This document shows, in pieces, positions 1-6,003 of a stretch of DNA of 7,520 nucleotides. How positions within the stretch are numbered: the first letter of the stretch is position 1; the number at the start of each line of letters is the position of its first letter. This stretch comes from Betaproteobacteria bacterium (lineage in GTDB: Bacteria; Pseudomonadota; Gammaproteobacteria; Burkholderiales; Casimicrobiaceae). The notes under the pieces were generated by a model. It had not been told where the DNA came from, made no database searches, and was given only the letters and a program-made list of their open reading frames with translations. A program made the position numbers and the translations under genes. The stretch covers positions 7,397 through 14,916 of the forward strand of contig PLYG01000204.1 of NCBI GenBank assembly GCA_003153335.1, written 5' to 3'.

Positions 1-1739
1 AAAACCCCCACGCCCCCGCGTCATTCAAGCGGCGCAGCCAGAACTGGTTCGGCCGCGACGACATCTACGGGTTCCTTTACCGTTCGTGGGTCAAGAACCG
101 CGGCGTTCCGCACGACCAGTTCGACGGACGTCCGGTGATCGGCATTTGCAATACCTACTCCGAGCTCACACCGTGCAATTCGCATTTCAGGACGCTGGCC
201 GAGCAAGTGAAGATCGGCGTTTGGGAGGCGGGCGGCTTTCCGCTGGAGTTCCCGGTGATGTCGCTGGGCGAGACGATGCTGCGCCCGACCGCCATGCTTT
301 TCCGCAATCTCGCGTCGATGGACGTGGAGGAATCGATCCGCGCCAATCCGCTTGACGGCGTCGTGCTGCTGATGGGCTGCGACAAGACCACGCCGGCGCT
401 GTTGATGGGCGCCGCCAGCGTCGACCTGCCGACTATCGGTGTCTCCGGCGGACCCATGTTGAGCGGCAAGTACAAGGGCCAGGACATCGGCTCCGGCACC
501 AATACCTGGTCGATGTCCGAGGCGGTGCGCGCCGGCACCATGCGGCTGGAGGAATTCCACGAAGCCGAATCGTGCATGCACCGCTCGCATGGCCACTGCA
601 TGACCATGGGCACCGCGTCGACGATGGCCAGCATGGTCGAAGCCCTCGGCGTTGGCTTGCCCGGAAATGCGGCTTATCCGGCGGTCGATGCGCGGCGCAA
701 TTTGATCGCACGCATGGCCGGGCGGCGCGCGGTCGATATGGTCGAGGAAGACCTGCGGATGTCGAAGATTCTGACCCGCGCTGCGTTCGAAAACGCAATC
801 CGTACCAATGCGGCGATCGGCGGATCGACCAATGCCGTCATCCACCTGATCGCGCTGGCCAGGCGCATTGGAGTCGACCTGGCGCTGGAGGACTGGGACA
901 AGTTCGGCCGCGGCGTGCACACGCTGGTCAACCTGATGCCCAACGGCAAGTATCTAATGGAAGATTTCTGCTACGCGGGTGGGCTGCCCGCGGTGCTGCG
1001 CGAGCTGGGCGAAAACGGCTTGCTCAACAAGAAAGCCCTGACCGCCAACGGCAAGACCATCTGGGCCAACAACAAGGACGCGCCCTGCCACGATCGCGGC
1101 GTGATCTTTCCGTTTGCGGAGCCATTCAAGCGTGATACCGGTATCGCCGTGTTGAAGGGGAACCTGTGCCCCGGCGGCGCCATCATCAAACCGTCGGCGG
1201 CGACGCCCAAGCTGCTGCAACACAAGGGCCGGGCCGTGGTGTTCGACAACATCGAGGACTTTCACACCCGCATCGACGATCCGAACCTGGACATCGACGA
1301 GACCTGCGTCATGGTGCTGAAGAACTGCGGACCCAAAGGATTTCCCGGCATGGCGGAAGTGGGCAACATGCCTCTTCCACCCAAGGTGCTGAAGCGGGGC
1401 ATCACCGATATGGTGCGCATCTCGGATGCCCGGATGAGCGGAACGGCGTACGGCGCCGTCGTGCTGCATATAGCGCCAGAAGCCGCGGCAGGTGGGCCGC
1501 TGGCGCTGGTGCAGAATGGCGATCTGATCGAACTCGACGTCGCCAGGCGGAAGCTGCAACTGCATGTCAGTGAGGCCGAACTGGCCAAACGCCGCGCCAA
1601 GTGGAAGCCTCCCGCGCCGCCGATGTCGCGCGGCTATGTGAAGTTGTATGTCGATCACGTGAACCAGGCCAATGAAGGCTGCGATCTCGATTTTCTGGTG
1701 GGCGGTTCCGGACCCGGCGTGCCGCGGGACAATCATTGA
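1..1739 (+). CDS. IlvD/Edd-family sugar-acid dehydratase, L-arabinonate dehydratase-like (5' end cut by window)
   Basis: The family removes water from an aldonic acid to give a 2-keto-3-deoxy acid, using an Fe-S cluster and Mg2+ in the cytoplasm. The reading frame is open from base 3 to the TGA at 1737-1739 (578 residues). It has no in-frame ATG near the edge, and the family motif RSQNWFG already appears at about residues 12-18, so only a few N-terminal residues should be missing. The three expected cluster cysteines are visible: GICNTY (Cys codon 147-149), GCDKTTPA (378-380) and GHCMTMGTAS (597-599). The Lys after Cys-Asp (384-386) is the usual metal-site lysine. The proposed catalytic serine lies in DARMSGTAYG (Ser codon 1437-1439). 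KTTPA rather than the KNMPG of biosynthetic IlvD points to the sugar-acid branch. The exact substrate (arabinonate, xylonate, fuconate or other) cannot be read from the sequence. A GTG at 135 is internal and is not the start, because it would remove conserved residues. Confidence 0.93.
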   Translation, partial: NPHAPASFKRRSQNWFGRDDIYGFLYRSWVKNRGVPHDQFDGRPVIGICNTYSELTPCNSHFRTLAEQVKIGVWEAGGFPLEFPVMSLGETMLRPTAMLFRNLASMDVEESIRANPLDGVVLLMGCDKTTPALLMGAASVDLPTIGVSGGPMLSGKYKGQDIGSGTNTWSMSEAVRAGTMRLEEFHEAESCMHRSHGHCMTMGTASTMASMVEALGVGLPGNAAYPAVDARRNLIARMAGRRAVDMVEEDLRMSKILTRAAFENAIRTNAAIGGSTNAVIHLIALARRIGVDLALEDWDKFGRGVHTLVNLMPNGKYLMEDFCYAGGLPAVLRELGENGLLNKKALTANGKTIWANNKDAPCHDRGVIFPFAEPFKRDTGIAVLKGNLCPGGAIIKPSAATPKLLQHKGRAVVFDNIEDFHTRIDDPNLDIDETCVMVLKNCGPKGFPGMAEVGNMPLPPKVLKRGITDMVRISDARMSGTAYGAVVLHIAPEAAAGGPLALVQNGDLIELDVARRKLQLHVSEAELAKRRAKWKPPAPPMSRGYVKLYVDHVNQANEGCDLDFLVGGSGPGVPRDNH

Positions 1740-1828
1740 TTCGTCGCTTCCGCCGGCTTTGGAATTACAATGGCTGGCGGTTGGCATGATCATCGTGACC
1801 GCAACGGCTGCCGACTGCAGCGCCGAAT

Positions 1829-1868
1829 TGCGCGAGCCACTGCCTCGCGCACCTGACTCGCGCAGTCA
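1829..1868 (+). repeat. Three-copy 8-mer: inverted plus tandem direct repeat in the leader of the FAH gene
   Basis: TGCGCGAG at 1829-1836 is followed 7 nt later by its exact reverse complement CTCGCGCA at 1844-1851. The same CTCGCGCA recurs at 1857-1864, so the left arm can pair with either copy. The two direct copies sit in a 13-nt near-tandem unit (1841-1853 and 1854-1866, 10 of 13 identical). The second copy also lies inside its own small hairpin, TGACT (1854-1858) with AGTCA (1864-1868). The set ends 10 nt before the AAGGAG ribosome binding site. No U-tract follows, so a Rho-independent terminator is unlikely. An operator or a leader with alternative folds is possible. The repeats are seen directly; the function is inferred. 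Confidence 0.5.
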
Positions 1869-1878
1869 ACACGTTTCC

Positions 1879-1884
1879 AAGGAG
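1879..1884 (+). promoter_or_regulatory. Ribosome binding site AAGGAG that decides the FAH start
   Basis: A near-consensus AAGGAG ends 8 nt before the ATC codon at 1893-1895. The frame is open back to a TGA at 1854-1856 and holds no ATG, GTG or TTG before the TTG at 1938. The ribosome binding site and the Tat signal that follows therefore both point to translation beginning at ATC 1893. Confidence 0.6.
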
Positions 1885-1892
1885 AAACCAGC

Positions 1893-2690
1893 ATCAGCAA
1901 AGTTAGCCGTCGCGACGTTCTGAAAGCATCCGCGGGTTTGGGCCTGGGCGCTGTCGTCACCGGGTGCGCGAGCACAGGTCAGGGGGGCAATGCGGACCTC
2001 GTCCTTGCCGCGCCCCCCATGGTGTCGGTGCCCGTCATCAATTCGACGCAACGCTTTCCGGTTCGCCGCATCTATTGTGTAGGACGCAATTACGCGGCGC
2101 ATTCGCGGGAGATGGGTTCGGATCCGACGCGCGAGCCGCCGTTCTTTTTTCAGAAGCCGACCGACGCAATCCAGGTCGTCAATCCGGGGACCGTGGGCGA
2201 CCATCCCTATCCTTCCAAGACCAAAAACTATCACTATGAGTGCGAGCTGGTGGCCTTTATCAACAAACGCGGCAGGAATATCGCCGCCAGGGATGCTCTC
2301 GACTACGTCTACGGTTATGCGGTCGGACTCGACATGACCCGGCGCGACCTGCAGCGGATGATGGGCGACGAAAAGAAGCCGTGGGAGATCGGCAAGTCGT
2401 TCGACCGGGCGGCGCCGATCAGCCATATTTATCCGGCGGCACAAGTCGGGCATTTGAAGGAAGGCGCGATCTGGCTCAAGGTGAACGGCCAGATCAAGCA
2501 GACCAGCGATCTCAAGAACATGATCTGGAGTGTCGCCGAGCAGATCGCCAATCTGTCCGAGTATTACGAACTCTTCCCAGGCGACATCATTTATTCGGGG
2601 ACGCCGGAAAACGTTGGTCCCGTGGTGCCGGGCGATCTGATGGTTTGCGGGATCGACAAAGTGGGTGAGCTGCATGTGAAGGTGGTGTAG
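1893..2690 (+). CDS. FAH-family hydrolase (fumarylpyruvate hydrolase-like) with Tat-lipoprotein signal and apparent ATC start
   Basis: FAH-fold enzymes hydrolyse or dehydrate 2,4-diketo or 2-keto acids using a divalent metal. Counting from ATC 1893 gives 265 residues. Residues 5-11 read SRRDVLK, a twin-arginine motif. A hydrophobic stretch follows and then the lipobox VTGC with Cys25, so a Tat-exported, lipid-anchored protein is predicted. The catalytic domain begins near residue 55 (RRIYCVGRNYAAH). It shows FFFQKPTDAI, the metal-binding ECE pair (Glu116, Glu118), GLDMTRRDLQ (Asp147), WEIGKSFD and the C-terminal SGTPENVGPVVPGD. The REMGSDPTREPPFFFQKP and MTRRDLQ stretches resemble fumarylpyruvate hydrolases of the gentisate pathway (NagK type). 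That enzyme is normally cytoplasmic, so the export signal is odd. The usual ATG is replaced by ATC, which may be a true rare start, a mutation or a sequence error. A TTG start at 1938 would drop the signal and has no good ribosome binding site. The substrate here is unknown. Confidence 0.85.
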   Translation: MSKVSRRDVLKASAGLGLGAVVTGCASTGQGGNADLVLAAPPMVSVPVINSTQRFPVRRIYCVGRNYAAHSREMGSDPTREPPFFFQKPTDAIQVVNPGTVGDHPYPSKTKNYHYECELVAFINKRGRNIAARDALDYVYGYAVGLDMTRRDLQRMMGDEKKPWEIGKSFDRAAPISHIYPAAQVGHLKEGAIWLKVNGQIKQTSDLKNMIWSVAEQIANLSEYYELFPGDIIYSGTPENVGPVVPGDLMVCGIDKVGELHVKVV

Positions 2691-2694
2691 GTAG

Positions 2695-3354
2695 ATGTCG
2701 CGGGTCCCTGGCAGCACACCAGTCGGCGTCGCCCGATCCATTCCCCCGCTTGAGATTCAGCAACCTCGGCGCTGCGGCTGGTGCTCCGCTGATCCGCTCT
2801 ACGTCGCCTACCACGATGAGGAATGGGGCGTGCCCTCGCACGACGACCGTCACCTGTTCGAGATGCTGATTCTGGAAGGCGCGCAGGCCGGACTGTCCTG
2901 GATCACCATCTTGCGCAAGCGGCAAAACTATCGCGAAGCGTTCGACAATTTTGACGTGAAGCGCGTCGCGCGCTACACGCCAGCCCGGATCGACAAACTG
3001 CTTGCCAATCCGGGCATCGTCCGCAATCGCCTGAAGGTGGGCGCCGCTATTGTCAACGCGCAGGCACTGCTCCGGATCCAGGACGAATTCGGTTCGCTGG
3101 ATCGCTTTGTGTGGCAATTTGTCGGGGCTAAGCCGCGTCAGAACGCATGGCCGTCATTTCGGGACGCTCCGGCCAGGACCGTGGAGTCGGACGCGCTGTC
3201 CGAAGCGCTGCTTGAGCGCGGCTGCAAGTTTGTCGGCGCGACGATCATGTATGCGTTCATGCAGGCCGTTGGCATGGTCAACGATCACGAAATCGGATGC
3301 CATCGGCATTGGCCGGTGCGGGCGCTGCAAGGCCCGAGCCGACGGAGTTTGTAG
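2695..3354 (+). CDS. tag: DNA-3-methyladenine glycosylase I
   Basis: This cytoplasmic base-excision-repair enzyme removes 3-methyladenine from alkylated DNA. The 219-residue protein matches the Tag family along its length: RRCGWCSADPLYVAYHDEEWG, LEGAQAGLSWITILRKR, GIVRNRLKV, KFVGATIMYAFMQA and VNDHEIGC. The zinc ligands known from E. coli Tag (Cys4, His17, His175, Cys179) correspond to Cys27, His40, His198 and Cys202. The active-site Glu38 corresponds to Glu61. The protein is about 30 residues longer than E. coli Tag (187 aa), mostly as an N-terminal tail of roughly 23 residues before RRCGW, plus a short C-terminal tail. The ATG start lies 4 nt after the FAH stop, with AAGGTGG in the end of the FAH gene as a weak ribosome binding site, so translational coupling is likely. 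Its place between catabolic genes has no evident functional reason. Confidence 0.95.
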   Translation: MSRVPGSTPVGVARSIPPLEIQQPRRCGWCSADPLYVAYHDEEWGVPSHDDRHLFEMLILEGAQAGLSWITILRKRQNYREAFDNFDVKRVARYTPARIDKLLANPGIVRNRLKVGAAIVNAQALLRIQDEFGSLDRFVWQFVGAKPRQNAWPSFRDAPARTVESDALSEALLERGCKFVGATIMYAFMQAVGMVNDHEIGCHRHWPVRALQGPSRRSL

Positions 3355-3369
3355 AGCGTCTGTGCGCGC

Positions 3370-3427
3370 CTCGACCAGCCCGGCGCGCGCAATTAATATC
3401 AATTAATCCGCCCGCGGGCCAGTCGAG
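3370..3427 (+). promoter_or_regulatory. Imperfect inverted repeat that can hide the ribosome binding site of the dehydrogenase
   Basis: The left arm CTCGACCAGCCCG (3370-3382) pairs with the right arm CGGGCCAGTCGAG (3415-3427) at 11 of 13 positions, leaving a 2x2 internal loop. Between the arms, ATTAAT at 3392-3397 and 3402-3407 can pair as an inner stem. The right arm overlaps the first three bases of GAGGAG (3425-3430), the best ribosome binding site for the following gene. A T6 run (3437-3442) begins 9 nt after the stem, so an imperfect terminator for the tag transcript is a second reading. The pairing is seen; both roles are inferred. Confidence 0.4.
3391..3407. repeat. AATTAAT direct repeat with 10-bp period
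   Basis: AATTAAT occurs at 3391-3397 and 3401-3407, separated by ATC. The 10-bp period would place both copies on the same face of the helix. ATTAAT is itself palindromic, so the pair is also an inverted repeat. It is a sharp AT island in very GC-rich flanks and could be an operator or part of a promoter, but low sequence complexity is also possible. Confidence 0.35.
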
Positions 3428-3442
3428 GAGCGGACATTTTTT

Positions 3443-4426
3443 GTGGGTGCCATGAAAGTACTTTTTAGCGATCAGGACTATGTCGATTTGAGTCTGGAAC
3501 AAGCCGTGTTCGACGCCGCCGGGATTGACATGGTCCTGGCCCACCGCGCAGTGACGGAAGATGCGGTGATCGAGGCGGGGAAGGGCTGCTCGGCCATCCT
3601 GCTGCAATGTGCGCCGATCACCGGTCGCGTGCTGGACGCGCTGCCCGAAGTGGGGCTGGTAGCGCGGATCGGAGCGGGCTACGACACGATCGATACCGAC
3701 GCCTGCGCCAGGCGCGGGGTATGGGTGGCGAACTCGCCCGACTACGGTGTGGGCGAAGTGGCGACCCATGCGTTGGCGATGGCCCTCGCGTTGATCCGCC
3801 ACTTGCCGTTCTATGATCGCGACGTCAAGGCGGGAACATGGCACTACGGGTCGGCTGGCCGTGTCCGCCGGTGTTCCGATATGATACTGGGCATCGTCGG
3901 ACTGGGCCGGATCGGCAAGCGGATGGCGCACATTTCACGGAATCTATTCCGGCGCGTGATCGCCTGCGACCCGTACATTATCGATGGCGATTTTCCGGCG
4001 TATGTCGAACGCGCATCGCTGGACGAAATCTTCGAGCAAAGCGACGTGGTCAGCCTCCACACACTGCTCAACAGTGAAACGCGCGGCATGATAGCCGCGC
4101 GCTTGCTGAGCACGATGCGCCCTGGCGGCTATCTGGTTAATACCTCGCGCGGGGCAGTGATCAATATAGAGGATCTGGTTGCCGCGGTCTCCAGCGGTCG
4201 CCTCGATGGCGTGGGACTCGACGTCATGCCCGAGGAACCTGTCCCTATCGACCACCCGCTTGTGCGGCATCCACGGGTGATCCTGACGCCGCACGCCGCG
4301 TTCTATTCGGTCGAGGCGGAACGGGACCTGCGGCGCAAGTCCGCCCAGAACATCGCCACGTGGGCCAGGACCGGCCAGCCCGACTATATCGTAGTCCGCG
4401 GGACCAAACGTCCGCCCGGAATTTGA
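3443..4426 (+). CDS. D-isomer-specific 2-hydroxyacid dehydrogenase, CtBP-like (NAD-dependent)
   Basis: This family reversibly reduces 2-keto acids to D-2-hydroxy acids in the cytoplasm; members include glyoxylate/hydroxypyruvate reductases and phosphoglycerate dehydrogenases. The numbering assumes the GTG start at 3443 (327 aa). The nucleotide-binding motif is GLGRIG (153-158). An Asp at 176, at the end of the second strand, suggests NAD rather than NADP. The catalytic triad is visible as Arg236 (NTSRG), Glu265 (MPEEP) and His284 (TPHAAFYS). TPHAAFYS is typical of the CtBP-like branch. The length is normal for a form without an ACT domain. GTG 3443 is 12 nt from GAGGAG (3425-3430), whereas an ATG at 3452 is 21 nt away. 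Protein similarity begins right at MKVLF, so ATG 3452 (324 aa) remains a fair alternative. The neighbours suggest a role in sugar-acid breakdown, but the substrate cannot be assigned. Confidence 0.92.
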   Translation: MGAMKVLFSDQDYVDLSLEQAVFDAAGIDMVLAHRAVTEDAVIEAGKGCSAILLQCAPITGRVLDALPEVGLVARIGAGYDTIDTDACARRGVWVANSPDYGVGEVATHALAMALALIRHLPFYDRDVKAGTWHYGSAGRVRRCSDMILGIVGLGRIGKRMAHISRNLFRRVIACDPYIIDGDFPAYVERASLDEIFEQSDVVSLHTLLNSETRGMIAARLLSTMRPGGYLVNTSRGAVINIEDLVAAVSSGRLDGVGLDVMPEEPVPIDHPLVRHPRVILTPHAAFYSVEAERDLRRKSAQNIATWARTGQPDYIVVRGTKRPPGI

Positions 4427-4512
4427 GGTATCATTTTTGGTATAGCGGTCAAACAACTAAATCATATAGATGACTTTGCAGCGGACGTCAAAATAGCACA
4501 AGGAGAGCATTC
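4427..4512 (+). promoter_or_regulatory. Probable control region of the ABC transporter genes
   Basis: This 86-bp gap is clearly richer in A and T than the genes around it. GGTAT is repeated at 4427-4431 and 4439-4443, the second time as TTGGTATA, which resembles a half-site of GntR-type operators. TTGGTA (4437-4442) could serve as a -35 element, but the nearest -10-like words (CATATA or TATAGA, 4463-4470) give a spacing of 20 nt or more, so no promoter is firmly placed. A strong AAGGAG at 4500-4505 sits 7 nt before the ATG of the binding protein. Confidence 0.35.
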
Positions 4513-5898
4513 ATGAGGGTACGCAAATTGCATCAGGTATTGCTCGCCGCGGCTGTCGGCGTGGCGTTTCTGTTCGGTACCGGCGCGGCGAGCGCGCAGG
4601 AGAAGCTGACCGTATGGTGGGTGAAGGGCTTTTACAAGTCCGAAGATGATGCGCTGTTCGAGGCGATCAAGAAGTTCGAGGCAAAGACGGGAGTCAAGAT
4701 CGAGCTGTCGCAATATCCGGTTCAGGACATGATCCCGAAAACAGTTGCGGCGCTCGATTCGGGCACACCGCCCGATGTCGCGTACGCGGATGTGTATGAT
4801 TTCCAGGTCACCGGGAAATGGGCGTACGACGGCAAGCTCGAAGACATTTCCAGCGTCATCGCGCCGATGAAGGACAAATTCCTCAAGAACACAGTCGAGA
4901 CCACCTTTCTCTACAACGACAAGACCAAGAAGAAAGCGTATTACGCCTTTCCGCTAAAGCAGCAGACGATGCATATCCAGTACTGGAAGGACATGCTGGC
5001 CGAAGCGGGCTTCAAGGAGTCCGACATTCCCACGGGATGGAAAGCGTACTGGGATTTCTGGTGCGACAAGGTCCAGCCTGCTTACCGGACAATTACGCGC
5101 AAACGCGTATACGCGATCGGCCAGCCGATGGGGGTCGACTCCAGCGATTCCTTTTATTCGTTCCTGACGGTCATGGATGCGCACAACGTCAAGCTGGTTG
5201 ACGATGACGGCAAGCTCCTGGTCAACGATCCCAAGGTCCGCCAGGGCCTGATCGCGGCGCTGAAGGATTACACGGACATCCGCACGCGCGGTTGCACGCC
5301 ACCGTCGTCGACCAGCTGGAAGGATCCCGACAACAACGTCAGCTTCCACAACAAGACGATCCTGATGACGCATAATGCGACGATTTCGATCGCCGCGAAG
5401 TGGCTGGACGACGCGAACAACGAAGCACTGACTCCCGAGCAGCGCGCGGCCGGCAAGAAGGCCTACTACGAGTTGATCGCCACCTCCGGCTTTCCCAACA
5501 AGCCAGATGGCTCGAAAATGGTTTATCGCGCGGCGGTCAAGACCGGCGTGATTTTCGAAGCTTCGAAGAACAAGGCGCGGGCGAAGGAGTTCGTAACATT
5601 CCTTTTGCAGGACGAAAATCTGCGGCCCTATGTCGAAGGGTCGCTGGGCCGCTGGTTCCCGGTGACCAAATCGGGCATCACCAGTCCGTTCTGGCAAGCC
5701 GATGTGCATCGCAAGGCCGTGTACAACCAGTTCGGCGCCGGCACCGTCACGTTCGAATTCACCAAGAACTACAAGTTCACGATACTGAACAACGAGAACG
5801 TGTGGGCGAAGGCAATGAGCCGCGTCGTCAACGAGAATGTGCCGGTCCCCAAGGCCGTCGACGAAATGATTGCCCGGATCAAGGAAGTCGCGGGCTGA
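4513..5898 (+). CDS. Carbohydrate ABC transporter, extracellular solute-binding protein (family 1, CUT1 type)
   Basis: This is the periplasmic receptor that captures the substrate and delivers it to the two downstream permeases. The 461-residue protein has a classical Sec signal: a basic start (MRVRK), a hydrophobic core, and ASA before Gln29, so cleavage after Ala28 is likely. The mature protein begins with KLTVWWVKGFYKSED, followed by AIKKFEAKTGVKIEL and LDSGTPPDVAYADVYDF, the usual lobe-1 pattern of the family. The C-terminal half holds the typical AKEFVTFLLQDENLRPYVE segment and GRWFPV. Several aromatic residues (Trp35, Trp36, Tyr41, Trp158, Trp180, Trp183, Trp381) could line a sugar site, but the ligand is not predictable. 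The mature chain has only two cysteines, Cys184 and Cys261, a possible disulfide. A strong AAGGAG lies 7 nt upstream. No lipobox is present, which fits a Gram-negative periplasmic form. Confidence 0.94.
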   Translation: MRVRKLHQVLLAAAVGVAFLFGTGAASAQEKLTVWWVKGFYKSEDDALFEAIKKFEAKTGVKIELSQYPVQDMIPKTVAALDSGTPPDVAYADVYDFQVTGKWAYDGKLEDISSVIAPMKDKFLKNTVETTFLYNDKTKKKAYYAFPLKQQTMHIQYWKDMLAEAGFKESDIPTGWKAYWDFWCDKVQPAYRTITRKRVYAIGQPMGVDSSDSFYSFLTVMDAHNVKLVDDDGKLLVNDPKVRQGLIAALKDYTDIRTRGCTPPSSTSWKDPDNNVSFHNKTILMTHNATISIAAKWLDDANNEALTPEQRAAGKKAYYELIATSGFPNKPDGSKMVYRAAVKTGVIFEASKNKARAKEFVTFLLQDENLRPYVEGSLGRWFPVTKSGITSPFWQADVHRKAVYNQFGAGTVTFEFTKNYKFTILNNENVWAKAMSRVVNENVPVPKAVDEMIARIKEVAG

Positions 5899-5938
5899 TC
5901 GCGCTTCCTCTTGCCTTGCGAGCGGCGGGCGGCGTACA

Positions 5939-5967
5939 CGGGTTCTTGTAACCCGGGCGCAGGCCCG
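5939..5967 (+). promoter_or_regulatory. Two overlapping small hairpins between binding protein and permease
   Basis: CGGGTT (5939-5944) pairs with AACCCG (5950-5955) over a 5-nt loop. CGGGC (5954-5958) pairs with GCCCG (5963-5967) over a 4-nt loop. They share bases 5954-5955, so both cannot form fully at once. Structures here often lower expression of permeases relative to the binding protein by stabilising the 3' end of the upstream message. No U-tract follows, and the stems are short enough to arise by chance. Confidence 0.3.
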
Positions 5968-6003
5968 CTTCTCACAGGCAGCTGACAATCGGCGCTGTTA
6001 TCC

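Noticed and set aside
21..920. Long minus-strand open frame opposite the dehydratase (299 codons)
   Set aside because: It lies wholly opposite a strongly conserved gene, and its translation is rich in Arg, His, Ala and Gln without any domain pattern, as expected for an antisense shadow in GC-rich DNA.
1759..1790. TTGGAA and CATGAT as a -35/-10 pair before the FAH gene
   Set aside because: The spacing is about 20 nt and both boxes match poorly. A promoter in this gap is likely but cannot be placed.
1770..1856. 28-codon ORF starting ATG in the gap before the FAH gene
   Set aside because: It has no convincing ribosome binding site, its composition is rich in Arg with no signal or motif, and it overlaps the repeat structure. 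A leader peptide is possible but unsupported.
1938..2690. TTG at 1938 as the FAH start
   Set aside because: It would remove the twin-arginine motif, which lies directly behind a strong AAGGAG, and no ribosome binding site precedes the TTG.
4954..5988. Minus-strand open frame of 344 codons opposite the solute-binding protein
   Set aside because: The composition is biased and no motif is recognisable, while the + strand encodes a clear binding protein with a signal peptide. The long minus-strand frames at 954-1793, 1866-2741 and 3278-3931 were dropped for the same reason.
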